64,000 nt of DNA from Sipunculus nudus. Lineage: Eukaryota > Annelida > Sipuncula > Golfingiida > Sipunculidae. Shown here piece after piece: positions 36,191 through 47,410 of this stretch. The stretch lies in contig CM049309.1 in assembly GCA_026874595.1 (NCBI GenBank), positions 23,503,033-23,567,032 on the forward strand, written 5' to 3'. The first letter of the stretch is position 1, and each line of letters begins with the position of its first letter. The position numbers and the translations under genes were made by a program. The notes beneath the pieces were generated by a model. It worked only from the letters and a program-made list of their open reading frames with translations. It was not told the origin of the DNA and did no database searches.

Positions 36191-39100
36191 GACCATGGCA
36201 GAGAAGTTTTCATTGTGACTTCGGTCACGGCTCATAGTGAATTGGGTGTCCATAGCATGGAACAAAGCTCAATAAATCACAAATGCCAGCTTCTGGTGAT
36301 CTAATTCAGTGTTTCACAAGTATTTCACCGCTCTGTTTACTTTAATGGACCCACTTAGAACAGGAAAAATGATGTAAAGTTAGTTTTATAATTTTGAATA
36401 AGCCATTCTCATGATATAAAAAAGAAAAGCTAAATATTACTAAATATTCTTACAGTCATTATATACCACAATAGAAATATTTATTGCTATGTCTGGATGT
36501 CACGCATACATGCCTTTTCTTCTAACAGCGCAGGCTGGCTATAAATCCTAGTTCTATTTAAGCTGATACGTCTGAAACATGATAGGCAGCGTGTATTTAA
36601 AGACCCGTGTCACAGATGACTGCTCGCGGGACCTCGCACAATACGAGCAGTCACCAAATGAGTGGTGTAATGAATGGCTCGTACGCCGATAACATTTTGT
36701 CTTTTTGTATGACCTTTACTTTTTTCATGATACAAATAGCTCAGTAACGATAGTGAGTACGAGTTACGAATGACAGAAGGTAAACGGCCCTCGTCAGCAA
36801 ATCAGCAACATTTCTGTCAGCCATGGATTACAAAAACAACAAGACACTGACCTTGTGTTGTTGGTATAAAATACATAATAGAAGTTAAACGTATTTTGTC
36901 ATAAGTAGCAGATTTAGTCAACATGGAAAAAAGTTATAGAACTAGAGGGCACTCAACAGAGTGCATACCTCCGCCATAACTTCCCCTCATCTCCATTAAT
37001 ATAAAAATAAGCGAGTGAAATCTTGTTATAAAACCGATAAACAGACTACCATATGTGTTGAGGGCTTGCCGGAAATTGAAATTAGACAGACGGACAGACA
37101 GAAAGACAGACAACAAGGTGGCAGGGGAACGTGGGAACAGCCACATAAAATATCAATATTGTTGAAGAGCAGAAATATATAATACGTGTATGTTTTATAA
37201 TGCTGATTTTGAAGTCGCGGACGAACAGATGTACAGAACACGTTATTACGTTATTATTATAGAACGATTATCTTTAAACTGTACAATTTTCTGAGCGATT
37301 GCTAAAAGTAATGGACTGTAGACTGCCATATACCAGACAAAAGAAAAAGCCGACATACGAACTTGACTCACGAATTGTGGCCTGTGGAGCGAAGACAAAC
37401 AAACATACCAACAAACATACGGAACTGATCAATAAGCTTGCCGAATCTTTGATTACTGCAAGCAATGAACAACCCAACAGGCAAACTAAACAATCAGGAT
37501 CGAAAAAATAACTTCCTTTGCGGTAGAAAAACTGGTATATTCTTTGTCTGTCTCTCTCTCTCTCTTTCTCTCTCTTTTATAAATATTCCCTGCATGTTAT
37601 TTTGTTAACAATGGGGTTCTAATATGCAATTTTCGTCTTGGCAACGGAAAATGTAATTTTCTGACACGGCAATCGTACGGTCCCGATGTTTGGCACGCAG
37701 TTAAACTTAATTATGTACAGTGATGTATTGGGAGGAATGTAATTGGTTTCATTAAATGTTATTACATGGTTGTCATTAACTTGAGTGTGTGAGGTATTTG
37801 ACGTGAGCTAATCCTGATCACAGTAGGGGTTATATACAATTATAAGGAGCTTTAAGATGGTTGTTTTAAAATGAGACAAGGAAGCTGAATTAGTGTCAAA
37901 CCAGCTGTGGCAATCCGGCATGCTCATTAACACGCATATCCTGTGTGTACATCATGTTTTATAAGTACCGCGGACCATCACTTTATCAACTGACCACTTG
38001 ACAGGATTCCACATTCAGTCCTTCCTCCCGCCCGACAAACAACCGCGCCACCGGAAAACAGCTGACATTTATGTCGCCAGAACATAGAATAAACGGACCA
38101 GCTATCCCTGACGATCTATACCTGCTGCTATTGTGTGTGACTGTGGGAGGCTGACGGCAGAAGATGGAGATGAACGATATGAACTTGTAGAACATCGCTG
38201 AGAAAGAAAATACAGCTCTCAGACAGCAGCTGGCGGAGTAAGCACCTGTCAAAAACCTATCACTAAACCATCCGTTTACTTCAGCGGCCAAATAGAAACC
38301 ATTCGCCGGGAGGGTAACCTTGATCAGAAGTTGTGCCGAAGTTATTATTAATAAGGACTACATACCGGTATCAAATGCCCTGATTTATTAGAGTTTAATG
38401 TGTCTAAGACGGTTTCCTTTACTAAACCAATGATACGTTTCTTGATGTATCAGCGGTAGCAAATGGAAAGCCCCCTCATAAATTGAAAACCCAAGTATAA
38501 ACTTATATGAGGTTGCATCTCCTAACACCTGTCGTTTATAACTTGTAACTAGTTTGTAACATGCGCCAAGAACCGGTTTGTAAGTTATGCCATCATACAC
38601 GAGTACTTAAAGAACAAAACATTCCTCATATGAGCCAGCGTGTCAAATTTGAAATTCCATTATTGACACACAAGGCCATAAATGGTCGTTTAAGCCTATT
38701 TATATCGGGAAAACGCAATCTGTTTTTATTTTTCAATCAAAGTGAGTAATCTTATCCGTTGTTTGCAATTTTTTTATATCGTTTTGAAAGTCTATTTTAT
38801 TGTGTCACCAGGGTTATTGAAGGAACTTCCTAAGCAAAACAAACTTTCTGCATAATAATAAAAGAAATATTAAGCTTACCTTTTAGACCAGCTTTCGTTT
38901 AGCCTAATACTTTGGTAACTTTGGTACATAATACTATTAAATTTACGATGCTTTTACATCTTTTCCTTATCTTTTTTATTTTTCCTCTAGCAATAATTTA
39001 TAACTAACAATTCTGCTTTCAGTCTAAAACATTCCAAGAGTTTATTTAAAAGTAATAAATTATGATTATAATTTGTCTATTAGCATCTCAAAATGTTATA

Positions 39101-39529
39101 AACGGATTTTAACGAAATTTGTGCAAGAGTTCAAGTAACAATGCATTAAAATTTGGGGGCATTCTGTGAATCTGCATGGTTCATTCTGAGACTCTTTAAT
39201 TGATAGATACTGCCTGGATGTCAGAGTCATTCTATAGTATAAGGAACTGCCTTTGTTCTAGAGACCAATGCTCACCTGTGATTAAAATATGAAGTTGGCG
39301 AACCGTGACACACATTGTTTGATTAGTATCCTAACAGAGGTATATATGTGACTCTCCCCCCAAAAAATATCCCCAACCTTGTAAACGGCTGATCTGAATG
39401 CTCACAGGAATTCAACCGACTTTAACTGGATTCAAATAAAAAATTTTAGCTGTCAAGTTGACTTAAGATGTGCATATATATCATAAGACACAGATCTGGT
39501 ATCACGTGGATCTTTAAAGTGGAATGCGA

Positions 39530-39550
39530 TGACGTCAAAAAGTGACGTCA
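39530..39550. promoter_or_regulatory. Two tandem palindromic CREs
   Basis: TGACGTCA at 39530-39537 and again at 39543-39550, centres 13 bp apart, with a CACGTG E-box near 39503. Full CREs bind CREB/ATF dimers. No adjacent promoter can be identified. Confidence 0.45.
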
Positions 39551-41030
39551 TAAGATGTGAGTTGAATAGACGCAAACTTGGGTTTAATGGTCAACATCGA
39601 ATACCTTTAGAGATGGATGGCACCCGACTCCAGACTCTCTGAGTCTGATGCTGTCAAGAGGCAGGGCCACTTGTGTAAACAAAAAGAAAAACAGTGCTTG
39701 TCGCTAACTCAAGTTTTACGTCATACTGGCGAGCTTTATTAAACACTGATTACTCTCAAGTTGCTGTTAAAAGCTTTGGCAATTCACATATTGTAATGTA
39801 GGAAGTCCCATACTGTATTTAACTCGGAGACGGAAATGTTTATTTGACCAGTGATGAAGCCCAGTATAAATTTAGCGTGCGTCTCCGAAGTCACCCTTTG
39901 TAAGGCAATGATTAGATAGACACGATTGGAGATGCACGTGCTGAATGACAGACTTCATGTCCCCATGTCAGTGTAAGAAAACGCACTGGATCTGTGGTTT
40001 ACATGGAATTGAATATTATTCTAATGTTAATTCTGTCTATCATGTAAGGATCAAGGTATACACGATGAACTGGATGATATGGTATGAGTCTTATCTGTCT
40101 GGCTGTCTGTTAACGAAGTTTTGAATATCCACAACATCAAGCAAGTTATGTAGGTGAGCTGGAGATTTGAAAATTATTCTGTTTTGGAATTATTTTTATG
40201 TTTATCTATGAAAGAGAATTCATGCAATTACAAAATAAGACAAAATGTTAGAAAAAGTAATAAATCCGTTTTTAATTCCATGTAAACCAAACCAATATTC
40301 TGCCATGGGTTTAAGTTGCCTGCATCAGAGGCGTCAATACACGGAGGGGGTGGGTGTGTGAGGGTATGTGGGGATGGTCTATCATCCCCCTTGCTATTCT
40401 GAGAATAATATATATGAATTGAAAATCTAATACTTATAAAAGGAATTCGGTTCACGTTTGTTCGCAATGTTCTCTAAAACCGCGCTGTGTACAATACTGT
40501 GCTATACATCATTTTATAGGTTATTATACCCGCAGTGATATAGGCAATATGAGAATAAATAATTTTTAATGTACAAATAATTTTGAGTGATTTTTCCGTT
40601 TTTACTGACTTGCACTGAGTTTAGACCGAGCACAGCCGAACTGCCTTCGGCAATGACCGGAAACTTGCATCGTGGTCACTCAACCTCAGACTATTGTTCA
40701 TATAAATAACGCTTGCTTTCATTGAGGGATTTGAGAATGTTGGGCATTACATTTGAACAAGGCTCTCACCCACGTGCGTGGTCAGTAAAAGAGAAAAACA
40801 CATGTTTCTCGCTATTCAACTATCAGGAGGATTAATGACCTAATTAAAGGTCCAAATTTCAGGAACAGGGTTGGGTAGGGGTGGCGGGGGATTAAGGCCT
40901 CAAAATATGTCTGATACGATGAAAAGAAGGTTGCGGTGGCTGAAAATGGGATACGGACCCTCTGCATGGAGTCCCGTTGGGTCCGCTTCTGCTACTTACG
41001 AGGTATGCATATTTCCGTTTCTTTCTTCAG

Positions 41031-41237
41031 GAACAGTTTCCTTGCAACGTACATTTAATAAATCTTTCATGTGTTCCTCACATCAACCTTATCTTTATAC
41101 GTCCAACGATAGAATCCAGTCAAATATCATCGAAAACCGGAATGCCCCCGCGTCTCATTCCGTTTCGAAATGTAAACATCATCAAGAATTTCTTGCCACG
41201 AGCACAGAGCCACAAAATAAATGTAAAATTATTATAA
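41031..41237 (+). CDS. Possible terminal exon
   Basis: A good acceptor (CCGTTTCTTTCTTCAG, ending 41030) is followed by 68 open codons in one frame (beginning EQFPCNVHLINLSCVPHINL) and about 78 in another (to 41266). Two overlapping open frames this long are unusual in AT-rich DNA, but which is real, if either, cannot be decided. No motif, transmembrane segment or partner exon is visible. Confidence 0.22.
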   Translation, partial: EQFPCNVHLINLSCVPHINLIFIRPTIESSQISSKTGMPPRLIPFRNVNIIKNFLPRAQSHKINVKLL

Positions 41238-42996
41238 CATATCTTATTAAGACAGTTTCCCACTGAAAACCTATATTTTCTTTAATTTTTAGAATAAATA
41301 ATGAGCCAACATTCCACATCTCAGTTAATATATCTCCCAAACCCCTGTAATAAGCCCGGTATACCGGGTTTATCAGCTAGTGAAATATATAAATAATTAG
41401 AATTTAAGACTTTTGTTCTATTTCTGAGTTTAAAATGAAATATTATACCCTTGATTGAACCAGAATACCTTTTTTTTTAAACCTTATGTAATATATATGA
41501 TACATATGATATAATATATAAGGGGACCATCCTTTATTTAAGGCATTGGGTGGACAATTTGTCTCGATCTCATTGGAAAAATAAACCGTGAGCATGTGAG
41601 TAAATGTCATTTTGATTTTGACAAAATGGTTGCTAAAGAAGATAAACTGACGCCACTGCATTACGTTCTTGTAGTCATCACATCGTTTACAGCGTGTGGC
41701 TTCTTCCCCCGGCTCCGGACGGCCCATGGTCGGCTCCCGCGAGATTTGTGTTTTCTTGACATGTCGTTCACCGGGGCCAATAAAGAGTTCGGGACATCCC
41801 GGACACAGTCAGTCTCCGTATGTTTGGTGTACCGCGATAGCATTGGGATACAAAGCTGATTTGTGTCCTTATTGGCAATGACTCTTTGGAGATAATTGAC
41901 ATTGGGGCCGCGGTGTACTTAGCTTGTACGGTGCAAGACGGACATCCCGTAACTCGCATGTTATGACATGTCTAAATAATCTACCACCCGGTAAGAGGCA
42001 CAAGAACAGGTAACACCATAAAACCAACAGTCCTGCAGACGCGATAGTATTCACAGACAATCTTATCATAAATAAATTCAATGCTGACTTCTTCAATTCT
42101 CTCAAACCAAACTGGTTAATGAAAATAACTTGTCTGGCTAAACGGTGGCCATGCAAGTCAAGCCCGGATTTAGTGCCCCCACTGACGTCATCAACACCAA
42201 TCACATGCTCTCAGATATGATAGGTAAACGAAGACGCCTCGTTGTCGCTCAGAAAGCGCTCCATCCCGCTCAGTTCTTATTAACTTCTCTGACGTCACTT
42301 CTTTCCTGGTTTGTTCTTTTTGTTTTATTTTAACCTGCTCATTGTCTATCGTCGCGTATGATACGACCATACAATAAATTTCCATATAATTATATTTTTT
42401 CTTCTACATGTTTTTTTTTTCATATAATGCGACTATACCACAGTTTGCCATAAATTTAAATATTTTATCAATTATCATAAAATGTGATTTAGCATCAGTA
42501 CCACGCATATATTTATTTCTCTTTTTCCCCAATAAATTCATATCATTTACCCTATAACGGGAATATGGCAATATGTTATGTTAAACACAAATAATGCAGG
42601 TAGCATCCCAGGCCAAAACTCTGTATAAAAATATTTTAATGAGATATATCAAACTTAAATTAAAGAAAAAATTGCATTTCATTATGATGATATTAAAAGT
42701 GGGTTGCATTTACTGATTGCTGAAATGAAGCAACTTAATTTCTCAAACAAAAAGAAAAAGAAAGAAAAATATAAATCTATAAACAGAAAATGTTATGATC
42801 AGGTTAAAATTTTAAATTTTTAAGGAATTTAATATTTAATTTTAATAACTATCGGATCGACTTTAAATGAAGTGGTTTACTCAAGGATGCCATGTTGGTA
42901 AGGTAAAGGCCGGAAACAGGGCAAATGACGTTTGTGTCATTTGCCTACGAGTAGACTAAATCATAACATACACTGTATCCATTAAATACATAAATA

Positions 42997-43032
<36 letters not shown>

Positions 43033-43036
<4 letters not shown>

Positions 43037-43759
43037 ACATGTGCCCCTTTTTATTGTGTACACAGGTCTTACATGTCTTTTTTATCGTGTGACACGGGCG
43101 TAACTCGTGTCGTGGCGGCCTCGCCTGGCCGGGTGTTGCACTCTCAGTTTAATCCGTACTGGTTGAGCTCTCCCGGAGTGTAACAGCTCGCTGCCGTGCC
43201 TGTCTCGAATGTTCGCGTCTGTGCACGTGTAAGGTTCTTTTGATGGTTGGAATGGAAAATTCTCGGAAAAGTTATATAAAGAGGCTGTGTTTTAGAGCCG
43301 AGAGAGAGGTGAGAAAATATTCCAGCGGACACAGAAGCGTGTATGTCAGTTTGTGGGACCTATTCCGATAAGTGCGGCAATTATAGATTTTCTTCAGATT
43401 TTCTTCTGGATTTGTGACGAATCTTATTTGGTCTTCAGTTTACTTACGGGATTGTTTCAAGAGCTTTCCATTGGACTGTTATTCTCCGAAAGAATTTGTG
43501 TGAACTGTTCGTCCGGCTTATACTTTTGAAGGACTTATCGCTGTGACATTGGTGGTATCCAGGTACTGTGCCCTTTGTTTATTTTACTGTGTGATTGTAT
43601 TGATTTGTCGTTATACTGCTGTTATACAGTGTAATTGTATTGATTAAGTGTATTGTAATGTTAGGGTTGTTTTAAGAATAAATTATAATTATTTGTTAAC
43701 AAAAAAAAACTGACTTCTTTATTCATTCCCCTAGACATTTCACGCTGCCTTATGTTACA
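43033..43759 (+). mobile_element. Probable solo LTR of an LTR retrotransposon
   Basis: A 727-bp GC-richer block between TA microsatellites. It starts TGTTACATG and ends TATGTTACA, the TG...CA form of an LTR with near-inverted tips. It has a TATA box (TATATAAA, 43273-43280), an AATAAA signal (43677-43682) and a short tail after it, which fits a U3-R-U5 order. No primer-binding site, gag or pol follows, so it is a solo LTR or a fragment. The flanking five bases (ATATA and GAATC) do not match, perhaps because the left flank is a microsatellite. Retrovirus-like family not determinable. Confidence 0.5.
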
Positions 43760-43836
43760 GAATCTGATTTTTTTTATCTCCTTGACAAGATTTATGTTCA
43801 TCACGCATACGTGATCTGTTGATATTAGGTTCCGTG

Positions 43837-43889
<53 letters not shown>

Positions 43890-43976
43890 GTGTGTGTATG
43901 TGGAAGCTTGCGCCAGCGATCGAGCCATCTATGGGTGGGTTCTCCGTCGGCCGATGGGCTTGCGCTACAAGTCGAA

Positions 43977-44043
<67 letters not shown>

Positions 44044-44635
44044 GAAAGAATTACAATAGGAACTGTCCCATTTAAAAACTGATTCGCTGGTGTTTTGGGG
44101 CCCCGTCCTCATTGCTGAGAGAAAAAAACCTCTGTTTGAAGACATTTGTCTATTACAAACACCTTTCTTATTCAGAGAGTCGAAGCAGTCACAAGAAAAA
44201 ATATTTCTTTTATTTGTTGAACTGGAAAGCTTCAGTTGTACGGGCATCTGTCTGCCATGGGCTCTTATCAATTGCATGCATTTTTATTAAAGGGGCATAT
44301 TTCGATATCTCACGTCTATAGGCCAGAAAACGCCGATCGCACATATATACAACCAACCTCCCTTTGTGAACTATTTTTCTTCAATAGTCATCGTTACGGT
44401 GTTCAATAATAGCTTGAAAATAATCAATCTCACACTACCGTCACAGCAGCGTTATAAGAACTTTTCTTAGCATGAATTACCTAGAGTTTATAAATGCCGA
44501 GAGTAGGCGGGAGAAAGCAAGTACCGGGAGAAAGCAAGAAATCACTTCAATGCCATAGAAATGTAAGTGAATGACTGGCTGTTTAAAAAGTGGACAGATC
44601 ATCTATATCTCTTCAACCGCTGTGTGGGTGACCAA
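43760..44635. other. TA microsatellites and spacer
   Basis: Two long (TA)n tracts at 43841-43887 and 43979-44040 enclose a GC-rich 90-bp segment of unknown origin. Open frames rich in alternating Ile and Tyr across these tracts are microsatellite artefacts. Nothing else is recognised up to 44635. Confidence 0.5.
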
Positions 44636-44762
44636 TCATGTATCATGGTGTTTATCATGTTTGAGCCATGTTTATCACGATGTGTATCATAGATGAGCAA
44701 TGTTTATTATGACGTTTATAGTGGTTGAGCCATGTTTATCATCATGTTATCATGGTTGAAAC
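44636..44762. repeat. Short degenerate tandem repeat downstream of the GPCR exon
   Basis: About four imperfect copies of a unit of roughly 30-45 bp built from TGGTTGAGCCATGTTTATCA. It lies in the intron just past the donor of the GPCR exon. Confidence 0.6.
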
Positions 44763-44808
44763 ACCTAACCTGGAAAGAAGCACTGATGTAATTACTGACA
44801 GTACTTAC

Positions 44809-45838
44809 TGAAGTTTCTGCTGCTGAGGCTGTAGATGATGGGGTTGCAGCAGCTGGAGATGAAGACCAGTGCTTTGGCTACTGTGTTAAAGATGGCGTAG
44901 AACACGATCTCGTTTGAGGATGGGCGTGCTGAGTTGGCGTAGCGGCGGGTCTTCTCTATACTCTGGTATGTAATGATGTGGTAGGGCGTCCAGCACAGGA
45001 TAAACACAAGTGTCACAATGAACACCATCAGTGTCACTTTTTTTATGGGTTTGCGGGCGAGGTCCTGTACGGGACGGGTGTTTACAATCAGGTGGCGCAC
45101 AAGAAGCAAGTAACACACCAACATGATCACTATCGGGGACACAAAACTGACCAAAAGCTCAAAATTGGCCCAGAACCACTCGTGTTCCATGCTAGTTTCT
45201 TCCGGCCAGTACAGGCGACATGTGGTCTTAGCCACAATTCCGATCTGCTTCGTTTGTGTGGTGGCAAAAAGCCAATATGGCGTCATGATCACGGCACACA
45301 CGGCCCAAACCATCACGCACACCAACGCGGCGTTCGTGATCGTGCGATACTGCATTGAACGCAATGGGTGGACAACGGCCAGGTATCGGTCAAGGCTCAT
45401 GACCACCATAGTAAAAATACTCGCGTACTGGTTCATGCCTCGCAAGGCGCACATCACTTTACACATGCCAGGCCCAAACACCCAATTTTTAGCGTAGGAG
45501 CTGTATGCCATGAACGGCAGCGAGAGCATGTACAAGTCATCGGCGATGGCTAAATTAAGCATAAAACATGTAGCGACTGTACGTAGCTTTTTGTTTCGGA
45601 GGATGACGCCGATTGTCAATGTGTTTCCGACGGTTCCAAATATAAATGTTAATAAGTACAGTAAAAGAACGACAAGACTGAGAGTTGTTATGGCTTGGAT
45701 ATGCGTAGGTGACGCACTATCTCCCGGCGTGCCATTAACCGCCTGCTGGTCCAACCAAGCACGCGTGGTACTAATTAAACTGTCATTGCTGTAATTTGTA
45801 CAGAGTGGAGAGATCGTAAAATCGCACAAATCTTCCAT
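44809..45838 (-). CDS. Rhodopsin-class neuropeptide GPCR, somatostatin/allatostatin-C-like, main exon
   Basis: Starts at ATG in good context (AAAAATGG) and runs 343 codons plus one base to a consensus donor, GTAAGTAC, at 44801-44808; reading past it gives a false SKYCQ end. Seven hydrophobic segments lie at about 50-78, 88-110, 123-147, 167-190, 224-248, 268-291 and 308-337. Class A landmarks are present: GN at 71-72, LAIAD ending at Asp100, DRY at 150-152, CWTPY at 282-286, NPIIY at 332-336, and a likely disulphide between Cys126 and Cys207. The second extracellular loop reads CRLYWPEE, like the C-x-x-x-WP of somatostatin and allatostatin-C receptors. N-glycosylation sequons lie at Asn15, Asn18 and Asn35. 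It would act at the plasma membrane as a peptide receptor, probably through G proteins (inference). Helix 8 and the tail need another exon, not found. Opioid, galanin or MCH-type receptors are alternatives. Confidence 0.92.
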
Positions 45839-46193
45839 TTTTAGTATTGTCTTCCGCGAAGCCTCTTTTTCTCTTTACTGGGTTTTGTACATAACGCAGA
45901 CGCAAAGTTTAACACCAACCAGGGTGACGTAGACAAATGTAGATGACCTGTTGTGTGTACGATTGACGTTTCCCACTGAGATAATATGTACGCCTCGTGG
46001 CTTTGTCAGTTACATACGAGTACAATTTTTTTTCTCAGCTCATCGAAGAAGGTCTTAACGCACCGAAGCTGGTATCATCCGTGTCGTACAATACCCCAGT
46101 ATTATTTTATTCTTTCTGGCTCTTATAAAGGCAAGGTCTACATACAGCATGGCGTAGCATCCTTCGTTTGTTGACAGAGTTTGGAGGCTGAAC
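45839..46193 (-). other. 5' UTR part of the GPCR exon with two upstream ORFs
   Basis: A very strong minus-strand acceptor, TTTTGTTTTTCTTTTTCGCAG, ends at 46194, 355 bp upstream of the ATG at 45838, implying a spliced 5' UTR and at least one upstream exon. Two overlapping upstream ORFs follow the acceptor: 17 codons beginning MLRHAVCR and 31 codons beginning MLYVDLAF, both ending before the main start. They could lower translation of the receptor. If transcription instead starts within this region, the acceptor would be coincidental. Confidence 0.5.
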
Positions 46194-47280
46194 CTGCGAA
46201 AAAGAAAAACAAAATAATAAACAGTTACCCTTAATTTTAAACTTTAACCATCAGCGTGCTGACTTTGTTATCTTTATAATAGATTATCGCATTATTTCTG
46301 CAGTTGAAATCATTTAATGATCTTTAGAGTTTTGCCGACTCAAGCGCTGCACTTAATTTGAGATTTGGAAGGATAAATTCATGGGTATGAAAATAATTCA
46401 CGGTTACCGATTTCAATCCCAAGATTTATAATATCATTATAATATAATTTGAACACTAAATACTCTACAAACAAATCACTGGTAAATTACTAAGTAAAAG
46501 TAACAAGATTGTGTCGCGTATTAAAAAAATAGAGTAAATATTCTAAACATCACTTATCTACTGTACTGTTGGAAAATATTTAGATGAAAAGGCTCTTCAA
46601 AAGCGAACTGGAAGAGTGTATTTAGAGAAAATATGGAAAACGAGTGTTTTTAATATTTAGTCAAGCCGTTTTCTCACTTTTACGTGGAACATTCGCTTTT
46701 GGTTATCATATGGTCCTGTATAATTATTCCCAAAAATGTAAATTTATGACAGTTTTTATGATCATTAGTACTGCTATTATAAGTATGTCATTGCTAACAT
46801 ACATTATGCTGACATGGTTTGAAGCGTTTATTGTTTTTCGTTTCCCACAGCTGCATATACAAATTTAACTTCCACAATTTAATTATTTTATGCTAAAGAC
46901 AGCTAGGATTTTTTTTCGATGACGTAATGGTCACAATGGAAGTGTTGAAAAATGTCTCATATCATTCAGGTGATGTATAATCTATGTAAATAATTGTTTG
47001 AACAAAAATCAGTCTAGACTGACTGTAATAAAGTATCTATAAGATCTATAAGACAATAACACTTGCTGAGAACTAACGTACTGTGGGCTTCTGTCTTTAG
47101 ATATCATCGAACCCAATATAAGAACGCACAACAAGAAAAACATACGAATAAAAACAAACGTGCCACATGAATTGATTTGTGTTGGAATTGACTTAATCTG
47201 CGAGAAAATCTGTTCCACAACCCACAAAAATGACAAGTTCACGCATATATGACAACCAAATCAAAGTGACTACATTCAAA
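46194..47280. other. AT-rich spacer, probably intronic to the GPCR gene
   Basis: No coding signal. A plus open frame at 46644-46868 is hydrophobic and AT-driven, with no motif. Confidence 0.4.
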
Positions 47281-47287
47281 TCAGCTT

Positions 47288-47410
47288 TTATTGAAATATA
47301 ATTATATAATATATATATGCCAAATATACAATCGCAGGGACACATAAAGGAATATTTATAGATTCCGAAAGGTCAGCCGTGGTTTTCCCCTGCTGCTGGG
47401 TAGCAAGAAC
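47288..47410 (-). CDS. Possible terminal exon
   Basis: On the minus strand a long pyrimidine tract (TTGTTTTTTTTTTGGCCACAG) ends at 47411, followed by 40 open codons starting VLATQQQGKTTADLSESINI and a TAA that overlaps an AATAAA signal. A second frame gives a shorter tail (17 codons), more usual before a polyadenylation signal. An upstream minus frame at about 47542-47700 (MFTKTVTTEAIKRSKRNDDV onward) could join in frame through a GTGACA donor. No family recognised. If real, it would lie inside the proposed long GPCR intron. Confidence 0.28.
   Translation of the reverse strand, partial: VLATQQQGKTTADLSESINIPLCVPAIVYLAYIYYIIIFQ

Larger units (their letters stand above)
36191..43032. other. 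Intergenic sequence with scattered regulatory-like sites
   Basis: No confirmed gene. A CT-rich microsatellite lies near 37547-37577 and a tandem CRE pair at 39530-39550, with single CREs at 42183-42190 and 42290-42297. ATG at 42148 opens MQVKPGFSAPTDVINTNHML and then meets a fair donor (ATAGGTAAAC) near 42222, a weak first-exon candidate beside two CREs. The expected short C-terminal exon of the GPCR should lie on the minus strand in this direction but was not found. (TA)n occupies 42999-43032. Confidence 0.35.

Noticed and set aside
38160-38230. Leucine-zipper-like exon (NIAEKENTALRQQLA) before a GTAAGC donor
   Set aside because: Only 16 codons, the acceptor before it has no pyrimidine tract, and the frame is closed upstream.
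43819-44277. Frames rich in alternating Ile and Tyr
   Set aside because: These are translations of (TA)n microsatellites.
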